Assembly: GCF_000337215.1 (NCBI RefSeq)
Contig: NZ_AOHZ01000084.1
Coordinates: forward strand, 24,598-74,532
From: Natronolimnohabitans innermongolicus JCM 12255
GTDB lineage: Archaea > Halobacteriota > Halobacteria > Halobacteriales > Natrialbaceae
Direction: 5' to 3'
Length of the DNA: 49,935 nt
Each line of letters opens with the position of its first letter. Position 1 is the stretch's first letter. Both the position numbers and the translations under genes were made by a program. Below the pieces are notes generated by a model, which was not told the origin of the DNA, did no database searches, and worked only from the letters and a program-made list of their open reading frames with translations. Of this stretch, positions 23,419 to 31,908 are shown piece after piece.

Positions 23419-24906
23419 ATGACTCACGGAACGATCTGTCGAATTATGTTCGGCAGTGAGAGTTGGGAAGATGACGATCACATATCAGGTGAGTCGGTTT
23501 CACCCGAGAAGAAGTCCATCGACGAGGTGGATTTCGTCGACAAGGAGGTGCGGCCGACGCTGAAATTCATCGTCGCCTTCCTGGTCGGGGGGTTCGTCTT
23601 CTTACTTCCTGTTCAGTGGGAGGGGCAAACGACGATTCCGCTCGACGTGATGATGACGCTGATTCAGGACTGGTCGATGACCGCCGTGAACCTGTTCGCG
23701 TTCGGAATCATCGCAGGGGGTGGCATCCTCACGACGATCTCGGAGTTGCACTATCGAGACGTGATCACCGTTAGCGACCGGACCGAAAAGCTGTTGCAAC
23801 TGGATTACTGGCAGACCTCGATCGCCTTCTGGGTGCTCCGCGTGGTGGCGATTTTCATCGCAGCGGGGATGCTCCTCGAGGTCGGTCCCGGCTGGATGCT
23901 CGCAGAGCCGGTGACCAACACCGCGTGGGGTGCGCTCGTCGTTACGGTCGCGCTGGTGATCCCGCTCGGAGCAATCTTCGTCAACTTACTCGCGGAACTC
24001 GGCGGCCTTCAGTTCGTCGGGACGTTAGCACAGCCGCTCATGCGACCGGCGTTCAACCTCCCCGGACGGTCGGCACTCGACGGCGCGGCGTCGTGGCTCG
24101 GCTCGTTCAGCATCGGCTACTACCTCACGCGCAACGTCTTCGACCGCGGTGGCTACAACAAGCGCGAGGTGTTCGTGATCTGTACCTGCTTCGCGACGGC
24201 GAACCTCGGGACCGTTGGAGCAGTCGCAGCCGTACTGGATATCCTCCACCTCTTTCCCGTAATCGTCTTGCTGTACGTCATCGCAACGGTCGTCGTCGCG
24301 GCGATTCTGGTTCGCATCCCGCCGCTCTCGACGATTCCCCAGGAGTACATCGCGGAACCCGACCCGGAGCCGCAGTTCACCGGCACCGTCGGCGACTACC
24401 TCCGCTTCGCGTTCAACGAAGGTGTGCGAACTGCAAAGGAAGGCGATTCGATCGTCCGTTCGGCCGTCATCGGCTTCGTCGACGGCGTCAAACTCGCGGG
24501 GATGATCGTCGGCACCGTTCTGGCGGTCGCGACGCTGGTCCTCGTCATCGAAGAACAGAGCGCGTTCTTCGAGTACATCGCGATGCCGTTCGTTCCGCTC
24601 ATGACCATCCTCGGCATTCCGGATCCCGAACTCGCCGCGATCGGGATCATCCTCGGCGGTGCGGAGTACTTTATCGGTGCCGCGTACGTCGTCGAGGCCA
24701 GCCTCCTCACGAAGGTGTTCGTCGTGGTCGTCACGAGCGGACAGGCGATCTTCATCGCCGCATCGGCCCCGATGATGGTCGACATGTTCGACGACGTTCC
24801 GATGCGGTTCCGTGACCTCCTCCTCCTGTTGGTGATGCGAACCGCGCTTCTCGTCCCCGTCGCCGCGGTACTCGTCCACGGCGCCGCGGCGCTTGGCCTG
24901 CTATAG
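23419..24906 (+). CDS. YjiH-like nucleoside-recognition (Gate) domain membrane protein, copy 2
   Basis: Same length as the copy 2163 bp upstream and very similar along its whole length, with most differences conservative (for example F-I-V-A-F-L-V-G-G-F for F-I-A-A-F-T-I-G-A-F). The core motifs W-L-G-S-F-S-I-G-Y-Y-L-T-R-N-V-F and the C-terminal M-M-V-D-M-F-D-D-V-P-M-R-F-R-D are kept. The start at ATG 23419 is chosen by analogy with copy 1 (ATG 23404 is the alternative). The gap-free similarity extends 68 bp upstream of 23404, so the promoter was duplicated too. Retention of two intact copies suggests distinct ligands or dosage need. The gene ends 174 bp before a convergent UspA gene. Confidence 0.8.
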   Translation: MTHGTICRIMFGSESWEDDDHISGESVSPEKKSIDEVDFVDKEVRPTLKFIVAFLVGGFVFLLPVQWEGQTTIPLDVMMTLIQDWSMTAVNLFAFGIIAGGGILTTISELHYRDVITVSDRTEKLLQLDYWQTSIAFWVLRVVAIFIAAGMLLEVGPGWMLAEPVTNTAWGALVVTVALVIPLGAIFVNLLAELGGLQFVGTLAQPLMRPAFNLPGRSALDGAASWLGSFSIGYYLTRNVFDRGGYNKREVFVICTCFATANLGTVGAVAAVLDILHLFPVIVLLYVIATVVVAAILVRIPPLSTIPQEYIAEPDPEPQFTGTVGDYLRFAFNEGVRTAKEGDSIVRSAVIGFVDGVKLAGMIVGTVLAVATLVLVIEEQSAFFEYIAMPFVPLMTILGIPDPELAAIGIILGGAEYFIGAAYVVEASLLTKVFVVVVTSGQAIFIAASAPMMVDMFDDVPMRFRDLLLLLVMRTALLVPVAAVLVHGAAALGLL

Positions 24907-25080
24907 GCAGTACCCACCGTCGATCGCCGAATTCGATTCATCGCAGATCGCCCGCTCCTCTCGTGAGACGTCTTCGTATTCACGGCGTCCGAACTGCTCG
25001 AGCACCCACTTTGCGAAAGATAACCGCCGCAAAATCGATCGTAGTCGTTCGGCTCGATCGGAAACGCGAAAGTTCGAGCC

Positions 25081-25476
25081 CTAACTTTCGGTCGTCTCGA
25101 GCAGGACCGTTCGCTCGGACTTCAGGACGACGTCCTGCGTGACGCTTCCGAACAGCGCCTTTCCGGTCGGCGACCGCTTCCGTCCGGCGAGGCTGATGAT
25201 GTCGGCGTCGATTTCCTCAGCTTTGCTGAGAATGCTGCGGACCGCGTCGCCGTGTGACTGATCGACCACGACGTCGTAGCCGGCTTCCTCGAGGCGCTCC
25301 GCCGCTGCGGAAACCGACTTGAGGTCGTTCGCGTCGGCCTCCCCGTCGTCGCCGCGGAAGACGTGGTAGAGGACGACCGTCGTTTTGCTCGCATCGAGTG
25401 GAAGCGTAGTGATCGACTCGACCTGTTCGTTCGCCCGATCGACCTTCGTGTCGACGCTGAGTAGTATCGTTGTCAT
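25081..25476 (-). CDS. Universal stress protein (UspA) family
   Basis: A 131-residue single Usp domain. It starts M-T-T-I-L-L-S-V-D, the usual first strand with the nucleotide-contact Asp, and near the end has the ATP-binding pattern G-R-K-R-S-P-T-G-K-A-L-F-G-S-V-T. ATP-binding Usp proteins act as stress or metabolic sensors. The ATG at 25476 gives the canonical N terminus; the eight codons before it are unlikely to be translated. The second Usp gene of the window (42483-42905) has almost the same C-terminal motif. Confidence 0.88.
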   Translation of the reverse strand: MTTILLSVDTKVDRANEQVESITTLPLDASKTTVVLYHVFRGDDGEADANDLKSVSAAAERLEEAGYDVVVDQSHGDAVRSILSKAEEIDADIISLAGRKRSPTGKALFGSVTQDVVLKSERTVLLETTES

Positions 25477-25734
25477 AGGTTGTCGTGTAGACGGGATCAC
25501 GACACCGAACCGAACGATCGGCTGTCATGGCCCCTGTCCACAGGTGGTGTGGTACACTATTCGCTCCCGCTTATATATGCCTTTTTATAGTAACAACAGT
25601 GACTGATCGTACATCGGGCGGACAGCGGTCGGACACTCGAGTGAGTACGCCGGCCTGAAAGTTACTCCGTTACACCGAGCAGGTCAAAAGCCGGTAGACG
25701 TGGATTTTTGTACGATGACGTCCCACGGGTGTGT

Positions 25735-27195
25735 ATGACAGACACAGCCGGCGACGACGACGGCGACTCGCTCGAGCAACTGGTCGACGACCTCCTCGTT
25801 CGAGACGCGGAGAGCCACGCCGACGCGCTCGAGGCGATTGCAGACGCGGACGATCCGCGCGCGATTCCACACCTGATCGAGGCCCTGATGATCCACGAAA
25901 TCGGCTCGAACTGGTCGAAGTTCGGCTTTCCCGAGGTGCTCCGCGAACACAGTCCGCCGCGGTATCTCGAGCTCCCCGAGGCACGTTGGCCGGGCGTCCG
26001 CGAGGCGCTCCAGACGGTCGCCGAACCGGACTACGACTCAGAGTACGCCTGGGTCGAGTGGGAGAGCTGGTACTCCCAGCAGGATCTCGAACCGCTCGAG
26101 GGATTCGACGAGTGGAAGCTCCAGCTCTACCGATCGTACCTGCCGCCCGTCGGTCGGCTGCTCGACGCCGAGCCCCGGGCGTTCGACCTCCAGGACGTCC
26201 GCTGGGGCAACTGCGATCCGTCGTTTCTCGCGGCGTGTAACGAACCGGACTTCGTGCCGGGCGACGCCGTCGCGAAAGGCGGTGAGAGCGGTGGATCCGA
26301 CGGATCCGACAGCGACGACGAGTACGAACGCTACCTCGCCGACGGCGACACCGTCTTCGGTTTCACGATCGACGGAACCGCCTACGCCGTCCCGCGGTGG
26401 GTACTGTTCCCCCACGAACTCGCGAACCTCACCGTCGAAGGGACGCCGCTGACGCTGTCGTACTGTACGCTCTGTAACGCGCCGATCATGTACGACCGGC
26501 GCGTCGACGACCGCACGTTGACGTTCAACAACACCGGGATGCTCCTCGAGGGGAACAAGATCATGTTCGACGAGGAAACCGAGAGCCTCTGGAGCCAACA
26601 CCGGGGCGTCCCGATCGCCGGCGACTACCTCGAGTCCGATCCCGACCTGCGACTCGAGATTCGGCCGGTCACGCAGACGACGTGGGGCGAGTGGCGCGAC
26701 TCCCACCCCGAGAGCCTCGCGCTCGATATCGAGACCGGCTACGACTTCGACTACGAGTTCTACGAGGACAACATCGGTTTCTTCCGCCACTACTGGAACG
26801 ACGAGAGCGCGATACAACCGGGACTCGAGACCGACGAGGGGGCGCTTCCGGAGAAGACGGATGTCTACGGCGTCACGGCGGCCGACGGATCGACCATCCA
26901 CGTCTACCCGACCGACGAACTCGAGTCGGAGAGCGTCGAAACCGACGAAATCGACGGCCAGACCGTGGTCGTGCTTCGTGACGCGACGGACGATATCGCG
27001 GTCTACGAGGCCCCGTCGACGCCGATCGACCGCGACGGCGACTCGCTCGTCGACGACGATGACACTCGCTGGGAGATCACTCACGACGGACTGGTCAGCG
27101 AAGACGGTACTCGAGAACTCCCGCGGCGCTCCGGTCGCCACGGACTCTTCTTCGCGTTCAGGTCGCAGTACGACGACGTCGTGGTCGGTTTATAA
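25735..27195 (+). CDS. DUF3179 domain protein
   Basis: A 486-residue protein. The first 100 residues contain a HEAT-like helical repeat (D-P-R-A-I-P-H-L-I-E-A-L). The DUF3179 domain occupies about residues 195-460 and shows the hallmark T-L-S-Y-C-T-L-C-N-A-P, the F-N-N-T-G segment and E-T-E-S-L-W-S-Q-H-R-G. The two close cysteines could bind a metal or form a disulfide; the function of the family is unknown. A G-G-S-D-G-S-D-S-D-D-E linker precedes the domain. ATG 25735 is preferred, with a TATA-like GATTTTTG about 30 bases upstream. No signal peptide is visible. It is convergent with the thioesterase gene. Confidence 0.85.
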   Translation: MTDTAGDDDGDSLEQLVDDLLVRDAESHADALEAIADADDPRAIPHLIEALMIHEIGSNWSKFGFPEVLREHSPPRYLELPEARWPGVREALQTVAEPDYDSEYAWVEWESWYSQQDLEPLEGFDEWKLQLYRSYLPPVGRLLDAEPRAFDLQDVRWGNCDPSFLAACNEPDFVPGDAVAKGGESGGSDGSDSDDEYERYLADGDTVFGFTIDGTAYAVPRWVLFPHELANLTVEGTPLTLSYCTLCNAPIMYDRRVDDRTLTFNNTGMLLEGNKIMFDEETESLWSQHRGVPIAGDYLESDPDLRLEIRPVTQTTWGEWRDSHPESLALDIETGYDFDYEFYEDNIGFFRHYWNDESAIQPGLETDEGALPEKTDVYGVTAADGSTIHVYPTDELESESVETDEIDGQTVVVLRDATDDIAVYEAPSTPIDRDGDSLVDDDDTRWEITHDGLVSEDGTRELPRRSGRHGLFFAFRSQYDDVVVGL

Positions 27196-27219
27196 CGGAT
27201 CTACTCGTCGGAATCCGTC

Positions 27220-27615
27220 TCAGGCGCTCTCGAGGGCCGCTCGGAGGTCTTCGGGCACTTCGACGCCGCTGTCGCCGTCGAGGGGAACGCAGACTCGAAA
27301 CTCGGTGCCCTCGAAAACCGTTTCGCCGTCGTGAGTCGCGTGGTACTCGAACTGGACGCTCGAGCCGCCGACGGTGGCGTCCAGTTCGATCTCGACCTCG
27401 TCCCCGCCGTTGACCTGCCCCGTGAAATCGAAGTCCATCGAGACGAGCGGCAGGCCGAGCCCGTGTTCTTCGTTGAGTTCCCAGTAGGGCCAGCCGATCT
27501 CCTCCATGAACATGTCGGAGGTTTCGTGAACCGCGTCGATCATCCGCGGGTAGTGGGCGATGCCGAACGGGTCCGTATCCGAGAATCTGACGCTCCAAGT
27601 GCGTGTGAAACTCAT
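27220..27615 (-). CDS. Hotdog acyl-CoA thioesterase, 4-hydroxybenzoyl-CoA thioesterase-like
   Basis: A 131-residue single hotdog domain. The segment F-S-D-T-D-P-F-G-I-A-H-Y-P-R (residues 11-24) carries the catalytic Asp15 and closely mirrors the D-P-A-G-I-V-W-Y-P motif of the Pseudomonas type of 4-hydroxybenzoyl-CoA thioesterase; similarity to that enzyme continues in G-W-P-Y-W and in the C-terminal E-V-P-E-D. The reaction is hydrolysis of an acyl-CoA, plausibly an aromatic one, to the free acid. It is a lone gene, transcribed toward the DUF3179 gene. In context it might release gentisate or a hydroxybenzoate from its CoA ester. Confidence 0.87.
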   Translation of the reverse strand: MSFTRTWSVRFSDTDPFGIAHYPRMIDAVHETSDMFMEEIGWPYWELNEEHGLGLPLVSMDFDFTGQVNGGDEVEIELDATVGGSSVQFEYHATHDGETVFEGTEFRVCVPLDGDSGVEVPEDLRAALESA

Positions 27616-28005
27616 ACGTTGGTATCCGAAAGGGTGTCCGCAGGTGTAATAAAGCTACTGCCGAGTCGACGGCGAGACGTGTCGCAGACCTGATCGCCAG
27701 AGGGTGTTGCGATCAGCGTGTAACTTGTTTCGACGACTACTATATGCGAACCGTACGGTGACAGTAGGGAGAGTTATACCGCCGGCCGTACAAGCGGAAC
27801 GTCACGAACGCGACCGACGCGGAAGGCGGTCGGGGCAGTGTCTCCGACCGGCGCCGCACCACAATCAAAAACGTCAACGTTACCTGCGCCGTGCGTGAAA
27901 GCGTACCTGTGACACGACACCGACGGATCGGATCGACACGCGACCGACCGCGCGCCCGCCGCGACGACCGCGGGAATCCGTCCGTCACCCCCAACTAACC
28001 GAGTT
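27616..28005. other. Intergenic region between divergent genes
   Basis: About 390 bp between the thioesterase and the divergent FAD/Fe-S oxidoreductase. Promoters for both are expected here (for the thioesterase, minus-strand TTTATTAC near 27645). No gene or notable repeat was seen. Confidence 0.4.
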
Positions 28006-31000
28006 ATGACTGCGAGCCCCACCACTTCGCTCGACGACACCGACGCCGAGCCAACGGCCGACGAACGCGCCGACTACGACTACGTGTCCGACGACGTCGA
28101 ACGTCCCGATCTGGTCGCCGACCTCCGCGACCGGATCGACGGCGACGTCCGGTTCGACACCTACTCCCGCGAGCTGTACGCGACCGACGCGAGCGCCTAC
28201 AAGGCGACGCCGATCGGCGTCGTCTTTCCGACGTCGACCGAGGACGTCGCGAGCGTCGTCTCCTACTGTGCCGACCGCGAGATTCCGGTCCTGCCACGCG
28301 GCGGCGGGACGAGCCTCGCCGGGCAGGCGGTCAACGAGGCCGTCGTCCTCGATTTCACGCGGTACATGGACGAGATACGCTCGATCGACGCGGACGACCA
28401 GCGCGTCCGCGTCCAGTCCGGCGTCATCCTGGAGGAACTCAACGATTCGCTCGCCCCCCACGGGCTGAAGTTCGCCCCCGACCCGGCAGCGGGCAACCGC
28501 AGCGTCATGGGCGGCGCGATCGGCAACAACTCGACGGGAGCCCACTCCCTTGTCTACGGGAAGACCGACGCCTACGTCGAGGAGTGTGAAGTCGTCCTCG
28601 CCGACGGCACAGTCACGACGTTCGGCGAGACCGACGTCGACGACCTGCGCGAACGGGCCGATCCCGACGGCGACCTCGAGGCCCGCATCGCCGCCGCGGT
28701 CGTCCACATCATCGACGAGAAAGACGGCGCGGTTCGCGACCGGTTCCCGAACCTGAAGCGCAACGTCTCGGGGTACAACCTCGACGTGCTGATCGAGGAA
28801 GCGGAGAGCGGCTCCGTCAACCTCGCGCGCCTGCTCGCCGGCAGCGAGGGGACGCTGGCGACGATCACGGAGGCCGAAGTCTCCCTCGAGCCGGTTCCCG
28901 AGACGAAAGCCGTCTCCCTGCTGTTCTACGAGAGCGTCCTCGAGGCCGTCACCGACGTCCAGCACGTCCTCGAGCACGACCCCGCGGCGGTCGAGCTCAT
29001 CGACGACGTCCTGATCGGCCTCGCGCGTGAGACCGCCGAGTTCGAGGAGATCGCCGCGCTCGTCCCCGACGACGCCCAGGCGGCGCTGCTGGTCGAGTTC
29101 TACGCCGAGGACGACGACCACGGCCGCGAACAGACCGCCGGACTGCTCGCCGACCGCATTCCAAAAAGCGAGAGCGCAGTCGAGGCTCCCGACGATCACC
29201 CCGAAATCGACGAAACGCTCGGCTTCGAGGGACTCGAGGCCCACGCCGAGGCAGACCGCGAGCAGTTCTGGAAGCTGCGCAAGGCGGGGCTGCCGATCCT
29301 CCTCTCGCGGACCTCGAACGAGAAGCACATCTCCTTCATCGAGGACTGTGCGATCCCGCCGGAGCACCTGCCGGAGTTCGTCGATCGGTTCCAGGAACTG
29401 CTCGCCGACCTCGACCGGGACGTCGACGCGGCCTTCTACGCCCACGCGGGCCCCGGCGTGCTCCACGTCCGCCCGCTCGTGAACACGAAGGCGGCCGAGG
29501 ACCGCGACGACATGGTCACGATCGCCGACGAGGTGACCGACATGGTCGTCGAGTTCGGCGGCAGCGTCTCCGGCGAGCACGGCGACGGCCGCGCCCGAAC
29601 CCAGTGGAACCGCAAGCTCTACGGCGAGGATCTCTGGCAGACGTTCCGCGACCTGAAGACGGCGTTCGACCCGGACTGGCTGCTCAACCCGGGGAACGTC
29701 TGTGGCGACCACGACATGACGGAGCACCTCCGGTACGACGAACTGTACGACCACGACGCCGGCTTCGACTCCGAGCTCAACTGGCGCAACGAGAACGGCA
29801 TGCAGGGGATGGTCGAACTCTGTCACGGCTGCGGCGGCTGTCGCGGCGAACAGGAGACCACCGGCGGCGTGATGTGTCCGACCTACCGCGCCGCCGAGGA
29901 GGAGATCACGAGCACCCGCGGCCGCGCGAACCTGCTGCGAAACGCGATGAGCGGCGACCTCCCCGACGATCCCACCGACGACGAGTTCGTCGACGAGGTG
30001 CTCGACCTCTGTATCGGCTGTAAGGGCTGCGCTCGAGACTGCCCGAGCGAGGTCGACATGGCCAAGCTCAAAACCGAGGTCATGCACGAGCGCCACCAGC
30101 AACACGGCTCGAGCCTCCGGGACAAACTCTTCGCGAACTTCGACCGGCTCGCGCCGATCGGCAGCGCGTTCGCCCCGCTCTCGAACATCGCGACCTCGCT
30201 GCCCGGCGCCGGCACCATCGCCGAAAAGACCGTCGGCGTCGCCCGCGAGCGCTCGCTACCGGAGTTCCACCGCGAGACGTTCCAGGACTGGTTCGAGGCT
30301 CGCGGCGGCTCCCGAATCCTCGAGACCGAGGCCGAGCGAAAGGCCGTCGTCTTCGCGGACACCTACACCAACTACAGCCACCCCGAGGTCGGGAAGGCCG
30401 CGGTCCGCGTCCTCGAGGCCGCCGGCGTCCACGTCGACGTCTCGCGGCGGACCGACAGCGGTCGGCCGCCGCTCTCGAAGGGCTTCATCGACAAGGCCCG
30501 TGACGCGATGCGCGCGAACGTCGCCGAACTCGCGCCCCGCGTCGACGACGGCTGGGACGTCGTCGTCGCCGAACCCTCCGACGCGGTGATGTTCCAGTCG
30601 GACTCGCTCGACCTGCTGGGCGGGGTCGGCGTCGAATCCGTCGCCGCCAACTCCTACGGCGTCTGCGAGTACCTCGATACGTTCCGCCTCGACGAGAACG
30701 TCGACTGGGCCGCTCCCGAGGACTCGGTCGCCTACCACGGCCACTGCCACCAGAAGGCCACGAAGAAAGACCACCACGCCGTCGGCGTCCTCCGGCGGGC
30801 CGGCTACGCCGTCGACCCGCTCGACTCCGGCTGCTGTGGGATGGCCGGCAGTTTCGGCTACGAAGCCGAACACTACTCGCTGAGCCAGTCGATCGGCGAC
30901 ATCCTCGTCGACCAGATCGAAGACAGCGCCGCGACCGTCGTCACCGCACCCGGCAACTCCTGTCGGACCCAGCTCGGCGACAAGCGCCTCGAGCCCGTCC

Positions 31001-31083
31001 CGACGGGCAGTTCGCTCGCCGGCAGCGACCTCGACCGCGACGACCCGCCGACGCCGATCGAACTGCTGGCGTACGCGCTGTAA
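28006..31083 (+). CDS. FAD-linked oxidase/4Fe-4S fusion (GlcD-GlpC type, D-2-hydroxyacid dehydrogenase)
   Basis: A 1025-residue fusion. Residues about 35-260 form an FAD-binding PCMH domain (P-R-G-G-G-T-S-L-A-G-Q-A), about 265-560 the FAD-oxidase C-terminal domain (H-A-G-P-G-V-L-H-V-R and G-S-V-S-G-E-H-G-D-G-R), then a two-cluster ferredoxin region with C-H-G-C-G-G-C and C-I-G-C-K-G-C-A-R-D-C-P, and a C-terminal cysteine-rich CCG region ending in G-C-C-G-M-A-G-S-F-G-Y-E. This layout is known from D-lactate, D-2-hydroxyglutarate and glycolate dehydrogenases that pass electrons to the respiratory chain. The substrate is not readable. It stands alone. All iron-sulfur motifs look intact. Confidence 0.9.
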   Translation: MTASPTTSLDDTDAEPTADERADYDYVSDDVERPDLVADLRDRIDGDVRFDTYSRELYATDASAYKATPIGVVFPTSTEDVASVVSYCADREIPVLPRGGGTSLAGQAVNEAVVLDFTRYMDEIRSIDADDQRVRVQSGVILEELNDSLAPHGLKFAPDPAAGNRSVMGGAIGNNSTGAHSLVYGKTDAYVEECEVVLADGTVTTFGETDVDDLRERADPDGDLEARIAAAVVHIIDEKDGAVRDRFPNLKRNVSGYNLDVLIEEAESGSVNLARLLAGSEGTLATITEAEVSLEPVPETKAVSLLFYESVLEAVTDVQHVLEHDPAAVELIDDVLIGLARETAEFEEIAALVPDDAQAALLVEFYAEDDDHGREQTAGLLADRIPKSESAVEAPDDHPEIDETLGFEGLEAHAEADREQFWKLRKAGLPILLSRTSNEKHISFIEDCAIPPEHLPEFVDRFQELLADLDRDVDAAFYAHAGPGVLHVRPLVNTKAAEDRDDMVTIADEVTDMVVEFGGSVSGEHGDGRARTQWNRKLYGEDLWQTFRDLKTAFDPDWLLNPGNVCGDHDMTEHLRYDELYDHDAGFDSELNWRNENGMQGMVELCHGCGGCRGEQETTGGVMCPTYRAAEEEITSTRGRANLLRNAMSGDLPDDPTDDEFVDEVLDLCIGCKGCARDCPSEVDMAKLKTEVMHERHQQHGSSLRDKLFANFDRLAPIGSAFAPLSNIATSLPGAGTIAEKTVGVARERSLPEFHRETFQDWFEARGGSRILETEAERKAVVFADTYTNYSHPEVGKAAVRVLEAAGVHVDVSRRTDSGRPPLSKGFIDKARDAMRANVAELAPRVDDGWDVVVAEPSDAVMFQSDSLDLLGGVGVESVAANSYGVCEYLDTFRLDENVDWAAPEDSVAYHGHCHQKATKKDHHAVGVLRRAGYAVDPLDSGCCGMAGSFGYEAEHYSLSQSIGDILVDQIEDSAATVVTAPGNSCRTQLGDKRLEPVPTGSSLAGSDLDRDDPPTPIELLAYAL

Positions 31084-31540
31084 TCGCGTCGCCGGGTCCG
31101 AATTCGCGACGGTATCCGCCGAACCCTCGACTCGAATCGACGCTGTTCTGACTGCGTTTTCGATTCTCCTCGATCGGGCGCCGCCTAGCGTTTCGTGTGA
31201 GGAAACGAGGGACGGTCGTCGAATCGACACGGTGAGCGCCGACTCGAGTCCACGATAAACGTTAACTGAGTTCTCAATTCGTATACTAAGTCCAGTAGAC
31301 TGTACGCGCTGTTCCACCCGAGATGACGTGGTGTCTCGATGTGTTGTGCAAACGCGATGGCTGGTTCGGCAAGCATCGCGAGGATTCGCTCCGAACAATT
31401 TTACACTGCATTGAACCGCCGAGGACTGGCAAATCAAACTGCTACGGCACGTCGCGTCGGCACCAGGGCACGACGTATGGAAACTCGTCCGCTGTTTGTA
31501 GGTGCGCTGAATAATAGCGGTGGCAAGCGTCGACCGAACG
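31084..31540. other. Intergenic region between convergent genes
   Basis: About 460 bp separating the ends of the FAD/Fe-S oxidoreductase and the Rieske gene. No gene with normal codon use and no strong hairpin was noticed. Confidence 0.4.
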
Positions 31541-31906
31541 TCAGATGCGAACGAGGATATCGTCGCCGTCGACGACGCAGTCAAACGTCCCGATGCGCTG
31601 ACCGGAGGCCTCGTGCTCGCCGGTCTCGAGGTCCCACTCCCAGAGGTGCCAGGGGCAGGAAACCGTACACGCCTCCGCGTTGAGGCCGCCGCGTTCGCCG
31701 GTCCAGGTGTCCTCGGCGTTGATCTTCTCGTCGCCGGCCTTGCACAGCGGGGCCCGCTGGTGCGAACAGCGGTTGCTGATCGCGTAGTAGTCGTCGCCCG
31801 TGTTGAAGACGGCGATCTCGATACCGTTGACGTCGTAGCCTTCGCCTTCGCCCTCGGGGATGTCCCCGACCTCTGCGACTTTCGTGAAGTTGTCCGTGTC
31901 GACCAT
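31541..31906 (-). CDS. Rieske [2Fe-2S] protein with enlarged inter-motif loop (module B)
   Basis: A 121-residue Rieske domain with Cys47/His49 in R-C-S-H-Q and Cys84/His87 in S-C-P-W-H-L-W. As in the module A protein, the loop between the motifs is enlarged, here to 34 residues, and it carries extra cysteines (Cys55, Cys80). The second motif has Leu where Rieske proteins often have Gly. The gene starts 2 bases after the amidohydrolase stop, so both are one operon. Cytoplasmic; electron transfer is the family role. It is shorter and clearly diverged from the module A copy, so the duplication is not recent. Confidence 0.88.
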   Translation of the reverse strand: MVDTDNFTKVAEVGDIPEGEGEGYDVNGIEIAVFNTGDDYYAISNRCSHQRAPLCKAGDEKINAEDTWTGERGGLNAEACTVSCPWHLWEWDLETGEHEASGQRIGTFDCVVDGDDILVRI

Positions 31907-31908
31907 TG

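Noticed and set aside
27985-30105. 706-codon minus-strand gene opposite the FAD/Fe-S oxidoreductase
   Set aside because: It is antisense to clear FAD-binding and Fe-S motifs and has no recognisable domain; long antisense frames are normal at this GC content.
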